This document shows positions 1-10,967 of a DNA stretch of 64,000 nucleotides, piece by piece. This DNA is from Pezicula radicicola (Eukaryota; Ascomycota; Leotiomycetes; Helotiales; Dermateaceae). The DNA lies in the NCBI GenBank assembly GCA_003008705.1, contig PDUO01000020.1:64817-128816 (forward strand), written 5' to 3'. Numbering within the stretch: position 1 is the first letter of the stretch; each line of letters starts with the position of its first letter. Below the pieces are notes generated by a model, which saw nothing but the letters and a program-made list of their open reading frames with translations, ran no database searches and was not told the DNA's origin. The position numbers and the translations under genes were made by a program.

Positions 1-2437
1 AATGTTGGAGTTTAATGGTAAGTCAAATCCGAGAATTAAAAAGCACTGTCACTGAATATCGAGAATTGTAGGCCAGCCGAATCGCTCAATAGTCTATAAA
101 GCGGCAGATCACTGTACGCAAGAATCATTTTCACTTTGCTGGGTTTTCATCGATGGAAGATTATTTGGCCCAGGATCCACATACACAGTTAATGCCTCCG
201 ACAACTTCCACAACAGGCAGGGAATTGGATTTGAACACGAGCTATACTTGATAGCCACGTCGCCTAGTACGGCTCTAGAAACTCTTGCCGGACATTGTTC
301 AAAAGCTTTACCATCAGCTATGACAAGGGATTCTGGTACCTTTACACGTGGTACGTCAGGGAAGAATTAGTAAGAGAAACCTGAACTTGCTGCTGTTGCT
401 GTGAGCTTTTGGCCTAACGTTATTATGGTTCTTTCTTTCATGCACAATTCTTTGCGAAAACAAGTTTGCTAACCTTCCTACTGAAACAGAAGCAAGACGA
501 TATTCCCCTCTTACCATGACGAACTACGATATCACCTCCACCTTTATGCCGGTTACAACAAACTGATGAGAACATTCTGGTTGCTGATGGGTACAACGGA
601 GATGGAACCACGAGACAAGACTGTACAAGCTACGAACCTGCTGCTGCTGCAAAAAGAAATTGGTTAAATTAGACAGAAGATACCTTTGAGAGTCTCATAG
701 TATAATATTATACCAATCATCCGTGCTTTTGTTCATTGACATGGCCACTATAGAATTTTAGCCGAGACCGGGTAGCTGCACCGTGACTTTTAGAGCAGAG
801 ACCTCAAACAGGGAGAAGAAGACAAGAGATTCCATGTTGTTCATTGAATTGCTTGCTGCTTAGAATAACGAGAAGGCAAATTGTGAGCCTTCGCAAGGCT
901 GCTCAACAACAAGGCTGCTAACAAATACAGGCAAGGCAAGCATAACGAGTTCTAATAACATAGCAACAAGGCTGTTTTCAAGATAACCGGGCTAATCCTG
1001 CTGAAATTTTAATGCAAATCTACGGCAAAATCTTTACTTAGAGATGAATAATGGGACGTTATGTACAAAGCAAGATGGCTGCTCTGAGTCAAGAGATTAG
1101 CAATGAATCAAAGAGAAAACTTTCTACTTACGCATCTCTTTATGTGGCTTTAAGTTACTTTCCTGCCTTAGCCTAAAAAATAAAAGCAAAAAGCAGAATG
1201 CCTCGGCCAAGAAGTGCCCAAGCTCAATACAAGTCTTCAAGCACGAATCCAACCGTTTTCTCTCGTGCAGCTGTTCCTTGAAATACCACATGAAGTTAGT
1301 ATCAGCGCAGAAACTCTCCATCCAACGAGGCTCAAGATTTGGTATACTTGACACTGGCACTTGGAACCAGATTACAGCCATACCACAACTAAAAATAATG
1401 GCCTGTCCCCTCATATCTCCTAAGTGCAAGAAACAAATGCTGACATTCTATTAGAAGAAGCAGTCCTCTTTCCATACCCGTCCATTCCCATCCATTTCTT
1501 TCCACGAATCCTATAACTTCTTCTGCTACCTATGGCATATGTCGAATCTCACCGATACTTTGCTACTTGGCAGCACGTCCACCGAACAATTTGCTACACA
1601 TTTGGGGCCTCCGCATCGTCGTTCTTGGAAATTGGAAATAATCCACCCAATAGCCTGAAGCGCAATCTTGTGCTACATCTACACCGATACATCTTTTTGG
1701 AAATGAAGGAAGAGGGAGGCTAACTTGGGCCTCGTACAATATCGAGACCCAGCATCAGTCGGAACGACGTTTGCACTTGAGATTTAGGGCACATTGGGCT
1801 CTTAGGCGTAGGATTCTTCCAAAGGTAAACTGGGCTGGTGTTCTCGAAGAAGTGTTTACAGATATGATGGCTCGGGGACGAGCATGAAGTGTAATTACCT
1901 ATTGATGTCGAGCACTGAATGGAAAAGCCGCGGCTAAGAAGCTGCTTTCAAGGCTAGATGGTACGATTCAATCACATAACTCAACATAGAAGTGCAGAGA
2001 TTTGATCTTTGTACATCAACACTTGAAGTATATGAACTAGTACTTAATTTCACGTCGGCGTATATCTACAGAGGAATGGCATGTTAATTGGCTTTTCTGT
2101 GAGAGTATTTTGAATAGTTGCTCAATGAATTACAAGATCTCGGATTGAGTAACCAACTCGCTCTAGGTAGCTTACTTGACATATAGCCTCAATCAAATTA
2201 ATCCTTAATCCTCAGAAAGTAAATTCTAGGATAACTCCATGTGTTATCCCCAGTTCTGCAAGGCCTCGTTGTGGGCTTTGTCCATGTGACTTATTAGCAG
2301 CGAATGGGGGTAAGTTAAGTATTGTGAAATGCTTGCGGTTGATAGTTCACTCTCGCGGTTCATGGAATTATAAATGCCAATTTTTCATCCACTTTTCCTT
2401 TCATCGAAACAACACCAAACCAACAAAAGACGCAAAA
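1..2437. other. Stretch without a supportable gene
   Basis: No reading frame here combines a plausible start, splice signals and recognisable protein character. A diverged copy of the dispersed TTGATTTGGGTAACT-type repeat is visible around 2147-2190 (GAGTAACC...GTAGCTTACTTGAC). Otherwise I see nothing in it. Confidence 0.5.
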
Positions 2438-3124
2438 ATGGCAAGCAGCAACTCGGGCCATCAACCCGACCCTTACAGGCAGACAGATGGCATATGTGAG
2501 CAGACCAGTCACAGTCTTAATGAACTACTGAATGCACCCGCAGTAAGTTTTCCTTTATTTGTTAGTTGTTTTTTTGACTAGAAACTGACATTCTCGAAGA
2601 GGGTTAATCCTCGTAGGCTCAGAGATGTCCTCCAATCAGCCCTCGACAATCACGATTTTGACCATGCCAACCCTGCCAGGATTGCAGCCAGATTCATGGT
2701 GGAGTCCGTTATTCCTAACCTCTTGAGGGACGGGGCTATTACCTGGGTCTCCAGAACACTGGGAGCTCACATTCTGTCATTGACGAGAATCTACGGAACA
2801 CCGATGACGAGTGATGAGATGGCAGCAGAGCGAGAATTGGAGGACTCGGAGGACTTTTCTGAGAACTCTTCTGAGGACTCTTCTGAGGACTCTTCTGAGG
2901 CTTCCGAGGAGTCTTCTGATGATGCTTCTGTGGAGGACGATTTTGAGGAGAACGCCTTTGAGGACGGCTCTGATGACTCTTCTGAGGACTCTTCAGAAAT
3001 GGATTCCGAAAATTGTAAGTATGACCCTGTTTCAAGTATCAAAACGCGACTAACAGCAACTAGAACGCCGCTATCTGGAAGCATTTTCAATAGATGTCCT
3101 CTACTGGTCTATGGTCCTATGTAA
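2438..3124 (+). CDS. Acidic Ser/Glu/Asp-rich protein of unknown function
   Basis: Proposed exons are 2438-2542, 2582-3014 and possibly 3057-3124. The first intron (GTAAGT...GACTAG, 39 nt) is very short, but it keeps the frame open and joins the start ATGGCAAGC to a long downstream frame. The encoded protein has a polar N-terminus, a central amphipathic stretch (residues about 35-95, with RLRDVLQSALDNH) and then a repeated S/E/D block (SEDSSEDSS-like, about residues 115-175) that must be strongly acidic. The 3' end is uncertain: GTAAGT at 3015 could be spliced to 3056 (in frame, to the stop at 3124) or to 3063, which would create an immediate stop. No family recognised. The acidic low-complexity tract is seen directly; any chromatin or chaperone role would be a guess. 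Confidence 0.55.
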
Positions 3125-5479
3125 TCACATATCATTTCTCGTATCTGTACGATATTCTATACCATCTCCATGATTGTAGCTAACAGGAAACAGGCGCTGC
3201 GACGGAAAGGTGCTGGAAATGGTCAATGGGCATTGGTTAGTTACGGGGTGTTTTATTCATCTCATTTCGTCGAATTAGTTCATTGATTTTGGACTTACTA
3301 AGTCAATCGCTATTATCAATATGAATCGGTTTAATATTGTCTTATTTCGTGCCTTGCCAGCGTGCAGCGCCTAAACCGGCACGCCCAGCGTAGCTTTAGC
3401 CCATACGGCAACATCGAATTGCTCCTAATTTATATGGGAAATGATGCTCTGGGGTGCCTGTTTGCTGCCAAAACGCTCCCGTAATGGGGCTAAACTAACT
3501 ATATACATAGACTATAGGGATGGTGGGTGGGAAAAACGAAGCTTTCGATGAAAATCGTGCTATTGATGAAGAGAGGAAGATTTTACTGACGAGCAGTAAT
3601 TTTATATGGGCCTTGCACTAAATTATGCTGCGGCAGAGCCCGACTCCACTCTTTCATAAAACAGGCACCTTATGGTATGGCGAGTTTCGGCCTCGATGGA
3701 TATTTTCTTCTCATGATCCAATGTACTTGCTTGATCAAAATAGGGCTGGGAAGCTCTAAGCTAAAGCATTGAATTGAACAAACTTGATTTTCTCACACTG
3801 GTTACTCTGTAATCTGAACTCGGTAGCCATTGAAATGCTTGATAGCCGATGTCGCTGCTGCCACTACAACAGAAGCTTGTCAATTAGCAATGTTGACCTC
3901 GAAAACCGGCTCTGTATCTTCTTTTCGTGGCAATAAAACATCATTGACCGGATGGCTGGATCGTCTTGGCCTTGGATATTGGAAGCATTCCCCACAGTGT
4001 GTCCTGATCAATTTCCCTGGATGAGGTTTGCCACGCCCTAGGATTTGCATGCCAATTTGACTCTGATCTCTTTCTTTTCAATGATTACAAGGTCTTGAAT
4101 ACTTGCTCCTAATCATGCACAGCCTTTCGAGTGTTCAAGAGGGTCGAGTTGCGAGAATAGATCGATTTTCTCCCCAGCGTCCCCTTCGATACATGTCAGT
4201 CTCCACACCAGATATCAGATGATGGAAGCTTTTTGATGTCTGCGAGGCCTGGAGTTTGAGACTTCAAGAAGCTCGAAGCCATGAAAGAGCTGGTATGCTC
4301 AAAGACTTGTTAACACTACGTCTTGGGTATTTGAATCTCTTTGAGCCCTGCCCTGACAATCACCCAATCCGACAATGGAATATTAGTAGGCCTAGGATGT
4401 TCTAAGGCCGGTTGAACTATTTTCAAGTTATGGCTGGTAGTCTCCTTCAAGTTGCCCCTGGTTATAACGCGGCTGACGTGACATTTTCAACGATAGGCTT
4501 CCAGTCGCGTGCGACCGAAAATTCTTCCACCCAGCTCCACTGATACTTCGACACCCTCAAAACCAGAACGAAATCAATTGCGTAGTTCGCATCCAATTGC
4601 ACACCTCCCACGCTCCCGATCTATCCACCTCTACTACTTCCAAGCCACTAACGACTCCAAACATGATCACCATGGTCGCCAAATTTCCCAGCTGCATATT
4701 TACCCTTTGCTGCAACCTAAGGTCTAGCCCCAAAGGCAAAGCCCGCAGGTGCTGCCGTGGTGGACGAGGTCGAGTCGCTACTGTGGTAATTGATGTACAC
4801 AAAGTCATAGACGAGATGGGGCAGGGCAGCCAATACCTACCATGGTCAATGAATTCTCCTTGTATGGGAGCTTAGTCATGGCGGCGTTGAGTCTGTAAGA
4901 TTCCAAGCTAACCGTGTCGCGTACATGGTAAGTACTTTCTTCTTCCTTCTTTCTGTGGTTACTAATGGGGTTCATAGACAATGCGCTGGACACTGGTAAC
5001 ACTGAAGACAAAGCGGTTCCAAACCGCATTGTTACCCTCAAGGAAGATGCCAGCAAGTAATCCAACTACTTTGGCACTTCTGACCAAAATCGTCAAAATG
5101 TACGTTGCATTGTGAGTTCGACTTCAGAGGCGGAGATAACTAGATGCTATGGCTGTCGAAGACAGAAGCTCACCACGATTTCAGACAATGGAGACGTCGT
5201 GGATTGGCCACCGCGCCACTTTCCAGCCCTCAACGCCCCTGGCCAGGCTACAGAAAGCATCGCAAATCAGATACCATGGTTCAACAAAACGATCACAACG
5301 CGGATAGAGACATTCAGAATCACTCCCTTTTGGAGATAGCAACTGACGTCGCCAATCGAGGTAAAGAAGCCCCTAATTTTCTTCTGAAGCAATATTGACA
5401 TAATGCAGTATGCAAGAGCATCCCGAATAATACCATACCTTCATGTCCACGGCACGTCATCTGTCCCTGTCAAGCAATC
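3125..5479. other. Coding-like scraps, no gene resolved
   Basis: Two short stretches look like decayed exons. At 4729-4785 a frame reads A/P/K-rich and ends in LLW-stop. At 4980-5060, after a good intron 4929-4979 (GTAAGT...TTCATAG), a frame reads NALDTGNTEDKAVPNR and ends at a TAA. At 5144-5360 all three plus frames are open, so no choice can be made. I cannot join these into one gene and recognise no family. Confidence 0.35.
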
Positions 5480-5814
5480 TTAGTTCGCGCATTCAAAGAA
5501 AATCCTTACAGTGTACCCACCCCGCTGGCGCTTGGCGCGTTGTACTCGTAGATTTAGCGGTGCTGATCTCTTTGTCGCGGATGTCTTCGTCTTGGTCTTG
5601 GTTGGGGTTACTTCCTCGCCGCTAACAGGGCCAAAGTTGTTTAGGCGCGCGCGATAATTTGGGGTAGACATTCTGGTGGGGCTTGCCATCTGAGCATTCG
5701 ACTTTTTTGGGGTGCGCTCGGTGGGCGTCTTGGTCGTCGTGTGGTCCTCGGACTTGGCTATAGGGACGTTTCCAGAGGGAGCCTTGGGTTTGATCTTGGC
5801 ATCGTGTTGCTAAA
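5480..5814 (-). CDS. Exon of a basic Lys/Thr/Pro-rich protein (partial, unknown)
   Basis: On the minus strand an exon opens after a good acceptor (CCATTTAG, ending about 5815) and reads in one frame to 5480. It is rich in K, T, P and S (for example KTPTERTPKK and TPTKTKTKTSATKR) and ends near a possible donor GTAAGG at about 5503. Such composition is typical of disordered, nuclear-type proteins. An internal ATG (5689, MASPTR) could start it, but coding character extends upstream, so a 5' exon is probably missing from my model. It lies downstream of the 81-residue gene on the same strand. Function unknown. Confidence 0.35.
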
Positions 5815-6014
5815 TGGGAGAATATATTGACGAATATATGGATCGGAAGTCAAATGGATAGTTGCTTGATTTCTATAGGTAGGAAAATGAGAGTATATAT
5901 ACACAAATGAGAGAGAGTACTGAATCATGCATAAACAACTTGCATAACATCGGAGAAACAGTCTAAATATATGGGAAACGCTTAGAAACCGACTGTCAGA
6001 ATAATGCCGTTGGC

Positions 6015-6356
6015 TCATCTGTGGCATGACTGAATATAGGCAAGATTTATGGTTTCTGAACTGAGTGGCAATACTGGTATATTTGGCAACACATCGACCT
6101 TAGCTAGCTCAGCGTCATATGCTTTAAGGATGTCTGAGGGTGTTAGCGTGATGAGAAAGATGGGATAGGAGACTATACAATCCGAAGTGACTTGCAATGC
6201 GGCGGTTCCATCCGGGTATGCATCCATGAACGGCTTCAGGGCGGCGTACGCCTGTGTGGCACCAATTAGCAACTACCATTGAACAATGAGTATGATCATT
6301 ACCTGATCCACCACCTCTTTGCTGAGGTGCTCGGCGATTACGATGCGGTCTGCCAT
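6015..6356 (-). CDS. Small 81-residue protein, three exons, unknown
   Basis: Minus strand, exons 6303-6356, 6179-6251 and 6015-6133 (54+73+119 nt). Both introns have clean borders (GTAATG...CACAG; GTATAG...CCTCAG with a GCTAACAC branch site). Phases match: 0, then 1. The product starts MADRIVIAEHLSKEVVDQAY and is mixed helical, with no signal peptide or membrane segment. I do not recognise a family. Support comes from two consistent introns and an unbroken frame. No regulatory site is evident. Confidence 0.6.
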
Positions 6357-8636
6357 AATGGGTGTGTAATGTGGTGCTTATGTGTGATTGGTAAGCCGTG
6401 TCAATGATATGGAAACGAGAGGGCTCGGATGAGTATGAGCCGTCGGCACACTCCAAGCAACAGTGCCATGGAGGCTCCCAAGCGGTGGGTCCCCAAAATA
6501 TTCAATGTACTTTTGATGTTGGGCTAATGTATTTGCAGTGCGGGGTTTAAAGATCCCTGCCAGCTATGTGCTTTGTACACTACCCGATGGAGAGAATATA
6601 CAACATCTTACACTGAGAGCTCTCCGCCTTGAGAAACCACTCCTCTTTATATCTTTCTATATAGTTTGTACACAGAAGATACCAAATCACTATGTAGAAT
6701 ACAGCTCCGCCAATAATAAGAAGAGTTGGCAACGGGCAACAAAATACCTCCAAGGACCAACGAAGCAGATGGAGACCGCGATGGAGAAGCTTGAGGGCCG
6801 CCACGAAGTGCACTTTGCAAGATAGGCTACGGTATCTTTATAACACTTAAATCCTGAAGAGGAAGAATGTGGTTACTCAGGTCAAGTGAGTTACCTAAAA
6901 TAAACGATTCCTAAAAAGCCTGGTCTGCTGTACTCCCATATGCAAGTGATTGATGGCACGGTGGCAATTGTTTCTAAAAATTATCTTTCGGCTTAGTTCC
7001 AAACAACCATACTTCTGTGCATCCTTTCACTGAGAATTGCAAACTCTATGAAAGATATCAACAAAAGTTTAGAGTTTTGATGATAAGTATCTACAACAGG
7101 CGGTTGGTTGAAGGATTCTTCCTCTGGGGGTACCTCCTTATTTAGATCAGTTTTAACATTGATTGTCATGGCTACGGTCAACGAACCCGGAGGTCTGCAT
7201 TGCTCATGTCAAAGACAGATTTTGTGCAGCTTATTTAATCCCCTGACCACCTGATGAAATTTCTCGCTGTTCGATACTCGTCTCATCACTTAGAAGAATC
7301 CATTGTGAGTAATTTAGAAGATCAAAATCGCGAAGCAAAGACCTAGGTAATAATATCTAGGTTATGGAACACTTTAATAAGGCGTCTCTGGCTGAACATG
7401 CAGCCCCGCAACTCTGCAGCGCCAGTCTCCAATCCCGATTCCCCTTCAAGCCAAGCCCTTCCGTAATCCTGCCTGTCCACGCCAATTGGACGACAAGTCA
7501 CTACACCCTCGACAGTCGAAAAACACGGTCTTTATTCCTGAGATAGAATCTAGTTCTGGACAATATAAGTTGATGCCTTTTGTAAGGAGAGCTGTCTGAC
7601 ATAAAGTTCGTGGGGACGTTATGCATTCGGGACTTGATAGTACGAGTACTCGGCAGGGTAGAATGAAATAGACTACTATAACATACATCGGGGCTAAAAA
7701 TTCCATACACAAGTTGCTGTATCATTCTGAGGGCCAGCGCCTTACTAATATGAGTTGACGAATTCGAAACTGTGTAGCTGAAATAGTAGCCCTGTATCTA
7801 CGTATTAGCTTTACAAGGTTATACTCCGTTGCAGTAAGGAAACATAACCACGATTACTAATTTCTTGAGGACATTTTACCAACTCCTCATACTCTAACTT
7901 CCCACATCTCCACGATCTGATCATGTAAGAATCACCTACCGAAGAGAAATACCACCTTGCTAGAGCTAGGAACACAAGAATAAAGGGGTCGTAGCCGATC
8001 GGGGTTTCTTCGGGGATTTGTCCAAGAGAGTACGGAGTACGACCCCTTTAATTGCCGAAGAAAAAGGGGCTTACGCGACATTTCTTCACGATTCTGGACA
8101 ATAGGTAGGAAGTCGTCGTCGAAGAATAAGGTTGTTTTGACGGCAAAGTTATACCTTTGGGAGACTTTGTTAGGTGTTTTAGTAGTAGGGTGCTTTCTTT
8201 GGAGGTCGTAGAGACGAGATTTAGGAAGTTGGAAGCTGTGCTAGCATCGAGAGTTGAGAAGAGGGGGTGATGACAGAAAGCTTCAAATACGGTCAGTAAT
8301 GAAGTTCGAGTTGAGCGTCGAAGTACTTGCGCCAGAGTAATGTAACTGTTGCACAGTGCTTCATGCCCCACATCATGTTCCTGCTGCGTTCCAATTGCCA
8401 TAATCCGACTCAGTGTTATCATCGAAGCTGCTCATGAAATTGACAATATTAGGGCTTTGAATTGATAAATCTATGAGTATGTTTAATAGGTAGCTTTGGC
8501 TATACGACAGTGCGATTTATTTTGATATAGCGGCCGCTAGCGTAAACTGTAGGAAGCAGATAAGTATGTCTTTGCAACGCGAACTACCTTTTTCTTTTTC
8601 CATCAACCAAGCTAAGTCAAAAGTCCTCACACAATC
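6357..8636. other. Intergenic, with two weak minus-strand frames
   Basis: A 124-codon frame at 8048-8422 (minus; MAIGTQQEHDVGHEAL from an internal Met) is Ser/Thr-rich and without motifs. A short one near 7000-7160 (minus; TDLNKEVPPEEESFNQPPV) looks protein-like but may be one exon only. Neither has enough support for a gene call. Confidence 0.35.
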
Positions 8637-9311
8637 ATGGCTTCGTTTAACAACAGAAAGAGTCAAGTTACTCAAGAGCTTGAAGCCAAGTTCCCTAAAG
8701 CCAGCTACACCATCTTTACCAATTCGAATTCAAACGCACTGCGCTTCAAATGTTCAGAGAAGGAGTGCAACGGTTACGAAACTGCCGGCCAGGGAAACTT
8801 CGAGAGACATTTAGAGACGAAAAAGCATCAGAAGATTATTAAGAATAGGTTGAGGGTAACAAAGGATGCAAAGGCTGCCAAGGATACAAAGGCTGTCAAG
8901 GATATCAAGGATGCGAAGGATGCGGCGCTGTTGCAACATTACAAAGATGTCGTGTCGGCTGGCGTCCCAGAGCTTTACCTGGAGGGGGGAATGGCTGTTA
9001 TGGAGTTAATCAAAGCAGATGCTGCTGCCATCAAGGTAAGACTACATTCATTCTAACCTATCTACTCACTTATAATACTAACACAGAATCAGACGGACAA
9101 CAACGGAATTGACATCGAGAACCTCCGAACCTCTGAAGAAACCGTTGAACTCGAATTCGAAGTGGACAGCTTTAGCAATGAAACGATCCTGGCCATCTAC
9201 CGCATTGTTTGCGAGTTTGTCCCAGGCGTTTTAGAGCAATACCCGTAAGTAGCCTTTTCCCCCTTCTCGGAGTCGTTCCTAAGACTAACTTAACGGTTTA
9301 GGGAGCCATAA
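8637..9311 (+). CDS. Small C2H2-like zinc-finger protein (188 aa)
   Basis: Exons 8637-9035, 9087-9244 and 9302-9311. Introns (51 and 57 nt) have GTAAGA/GTAAGT donors and CACAG/TTTAG acceptors, and phases agree. Residues about 41-66 contain C-x4-C-x13-H-x5-H (core CSEKECNGYE ... ERHLETKKH), a C2H2-type spacing. Next comes a Lys/Ala/Asp heptad-like repeat (KDAKAAKDTKAVKDIKDAKD) and an acidic C-terminus ending ...VLEQYPEP. The finger suggests nucleic-acid or zinc binding, but one non-canonical finger does not prove DNA binding. A neighbour on the other strand (9670-10268) encodes a similar finger, so the two look like diverged paralogues in convergent orientation. Confidence 0.75.
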
Positions 9312-9498
9312 TAGTTCTGGCACTACGAGGCATAGGCAACGGCAGGACAGTGTGCTTTTTGAATGGTGGGGCATGACATGATGGGGGAATGATGATAGGG
9401 GACGGTGGTAGTTCATGAATCAGAATGAACATATGCAACTCCAATAATATGAGGTGCCATTTGAGTGATTTAAGCAACAGTGATAGCGGTTTAGTAAC

Positions 9499-9588
9499 TT
9501 ACTTGATTTGGGTAACCTAGTTGACCTGGGTAGCTCACTTTATGTAGGTAACTCAATCGACGTGGGTAACTCAGTTGATTTCTGTAAA
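9499..9588 (+). repeat. Dispersed 18-20 bp repeat, about 4 diverged units
   Basis: Units of the form TTGATTTGGGTAACC-TAG repeat with drift (TTGACCTGGGTAGCTCAC, TCGACGTGGGTAACTCAG). The array sits between the convergent finger genes. It belongs to the same family as arrays near 26.1, 27.1, 29.5 and 29.7 kb. Confidence 0.7.
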
Positions 9589-9669
9589 CTAAGCTATTCT
9601 GGCTTGGCTGCCTCACTTCCTAAGAGACGAAAGTTCCTCCAGCTACTCGTTTTGTCCAAATCCTCTCTA

Positions 9670-10268
9670 TCAACTGCCGGCACCGTCGCTTCTCTGGAAG
9701 CGTTCGGGGCGAAGTCTAGGGTCGATAACGGACCAATCGAAGCCATCCTGCCATGTATATTAGCAGCCAGAAATATGGGAGTTATCTTTAAGCTGTACCT
9801 CCTCGATCAAAGACAATCCATTTCCACCGCCATGCTTGCCAGCGTTCTTTTGGTCCACACCCTGTATGGGTTAGCAGCTGCGAACCCAAGACAAGAATTG
9901 AATCATGGAGTTGAAAATTTACCTCTTCACGAACACCATGAGCGAGAATCTTGTTTTCCTTGGGTAGAACGAAGTTGTTTGCGATCTAGGCTTCCATGTT
10001 AGCATTCAGGAAACCTGCGTAGCGCAAAGCAATCCAGTGAGCAACAACGTACATGAAAAGAGAAGTTGCCATACTTCGTATCAAGCCGACGTAGCTTTGC
10101 TGCTCCATGAGCCTCTGTCTTGAGGTGACATTCAAATGATTGGGGCCTATTGTAACATAGTGCGTAGAAATTCTGTTTGCAGTATGGTTCCAAACACACA
10201 AAAGAGTAGTTGCCGTCGAGGTTAAACGCAAACAGATCGTCAGGGTACTTGATTCTGATTTCCGCCAT
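9670..10268 (-). CDS. Small C2H2-like zinc-finger protein (139 aa), paralogue of 8637-9311
   Basis: Minus strand, four exons: 10053-10268, 9923-9985, 9799-9861 and 9670-9747 (72+21+21+25 codons plus stop). All three introns are phase 0, with donors GTACGT, GTAAAT and GTACAG, branch-like GCTAAC/GCTAAT, and AG acceptors. The protein starts MAEIRIKYPDDLFAF and carries CLEPYC followed by HLKTEAH, the same C-x4-C ... H-x5-H layout as the convergent neighbour at 8637. The C-terminal exons are glycine- and charge-rich (GKHGGGNG). I infer a shared family of small finger proteins, function unknown. The perfectly phased introns make this a confident gene. Confidence 0.75.
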
Positions 10269-10679
10269 GGTTGTTCCTGCAATTTTGCAGTGAAATTGGA
10301 GCATTGTGTGTGAAGCTCGATTTTTGGAAAGTTTGATTCGAGCTTGCGCAGATTTTGATCAATTCTTCAACCAAGGGAGGGAAATAAGCGAGGCTTTCCC
10401 ATAGCCTCGTCTCCTTGACTCAAGTCTGCTCTACCCTCTCAAACGCGTTTATTTTTCTTCATACACACAGCCACTTGGTACTCTCTCTCTCTTGCAATTG
10501 CTACTTGTGAGAGACTTGTTGTACCGAATTTACCTCTTCATGTGGTCGACTTTATAGAGAAGCACTTGACAGGTAACAGAAACCATCGTCGTGCAAACTT
10601 GGCAATCTAACAGGCAGGTCTCTTGTTGTGTTGAGAAATATTTTGGGGGATTTTCTTAAGATCAATCACTATCAAGACT

Positions 10680-10967
10680 ATGAAAAGAACTTGGTGGGTA
10701 TTGTCCCCAAATTACCCAGCTATCTGAGCTAACATTTCTAAGCTACAGAGTTTGTACCAGCAGATGATACAGGAGTCCGGATCAGGGCACAAACCAATGC
10801 AGTCTACATATAAAGCAGAATATTTTCAGAATAGCATAGAATTGAAGAAGAGGTCAGGTTGGTGGAGAATTCGGCGCCGCCACAAGGATCACATTGCTGA
10901 TGAGAAGGCAGAGGCTCTATCTCCTCCTGAGCCTAAAGACGACAAAGCTACACACCTAAGAGATTGA
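10680..10967 (+). CDS. Small basic protein of 78 residues, unknown
   Basis: Exons 10680-10697 and 10749-10967. The intron (GTATTG...GAGCTAAC...CTACAG, 51 nt) is phase 0 and leaves an open frame starting MKRTWW. The product is polar and basic in the middle (KKRSGWWRIRRRHKDH), then acidic-proline (EALSPPEPKDDK), with no membrane segment. The short first exon and the GTATTG donor are the weak points. No family recognised. Confidence 0.45.

Noticed and set aside
2739..3090. Ser/Pro- and Lys/Gln-rich frames on the minus strand and in other plus frames
   Set aside because: They are mirror products of the GAGGACTCTTCT-type codon repeat of the acidic protein on the plus strand.
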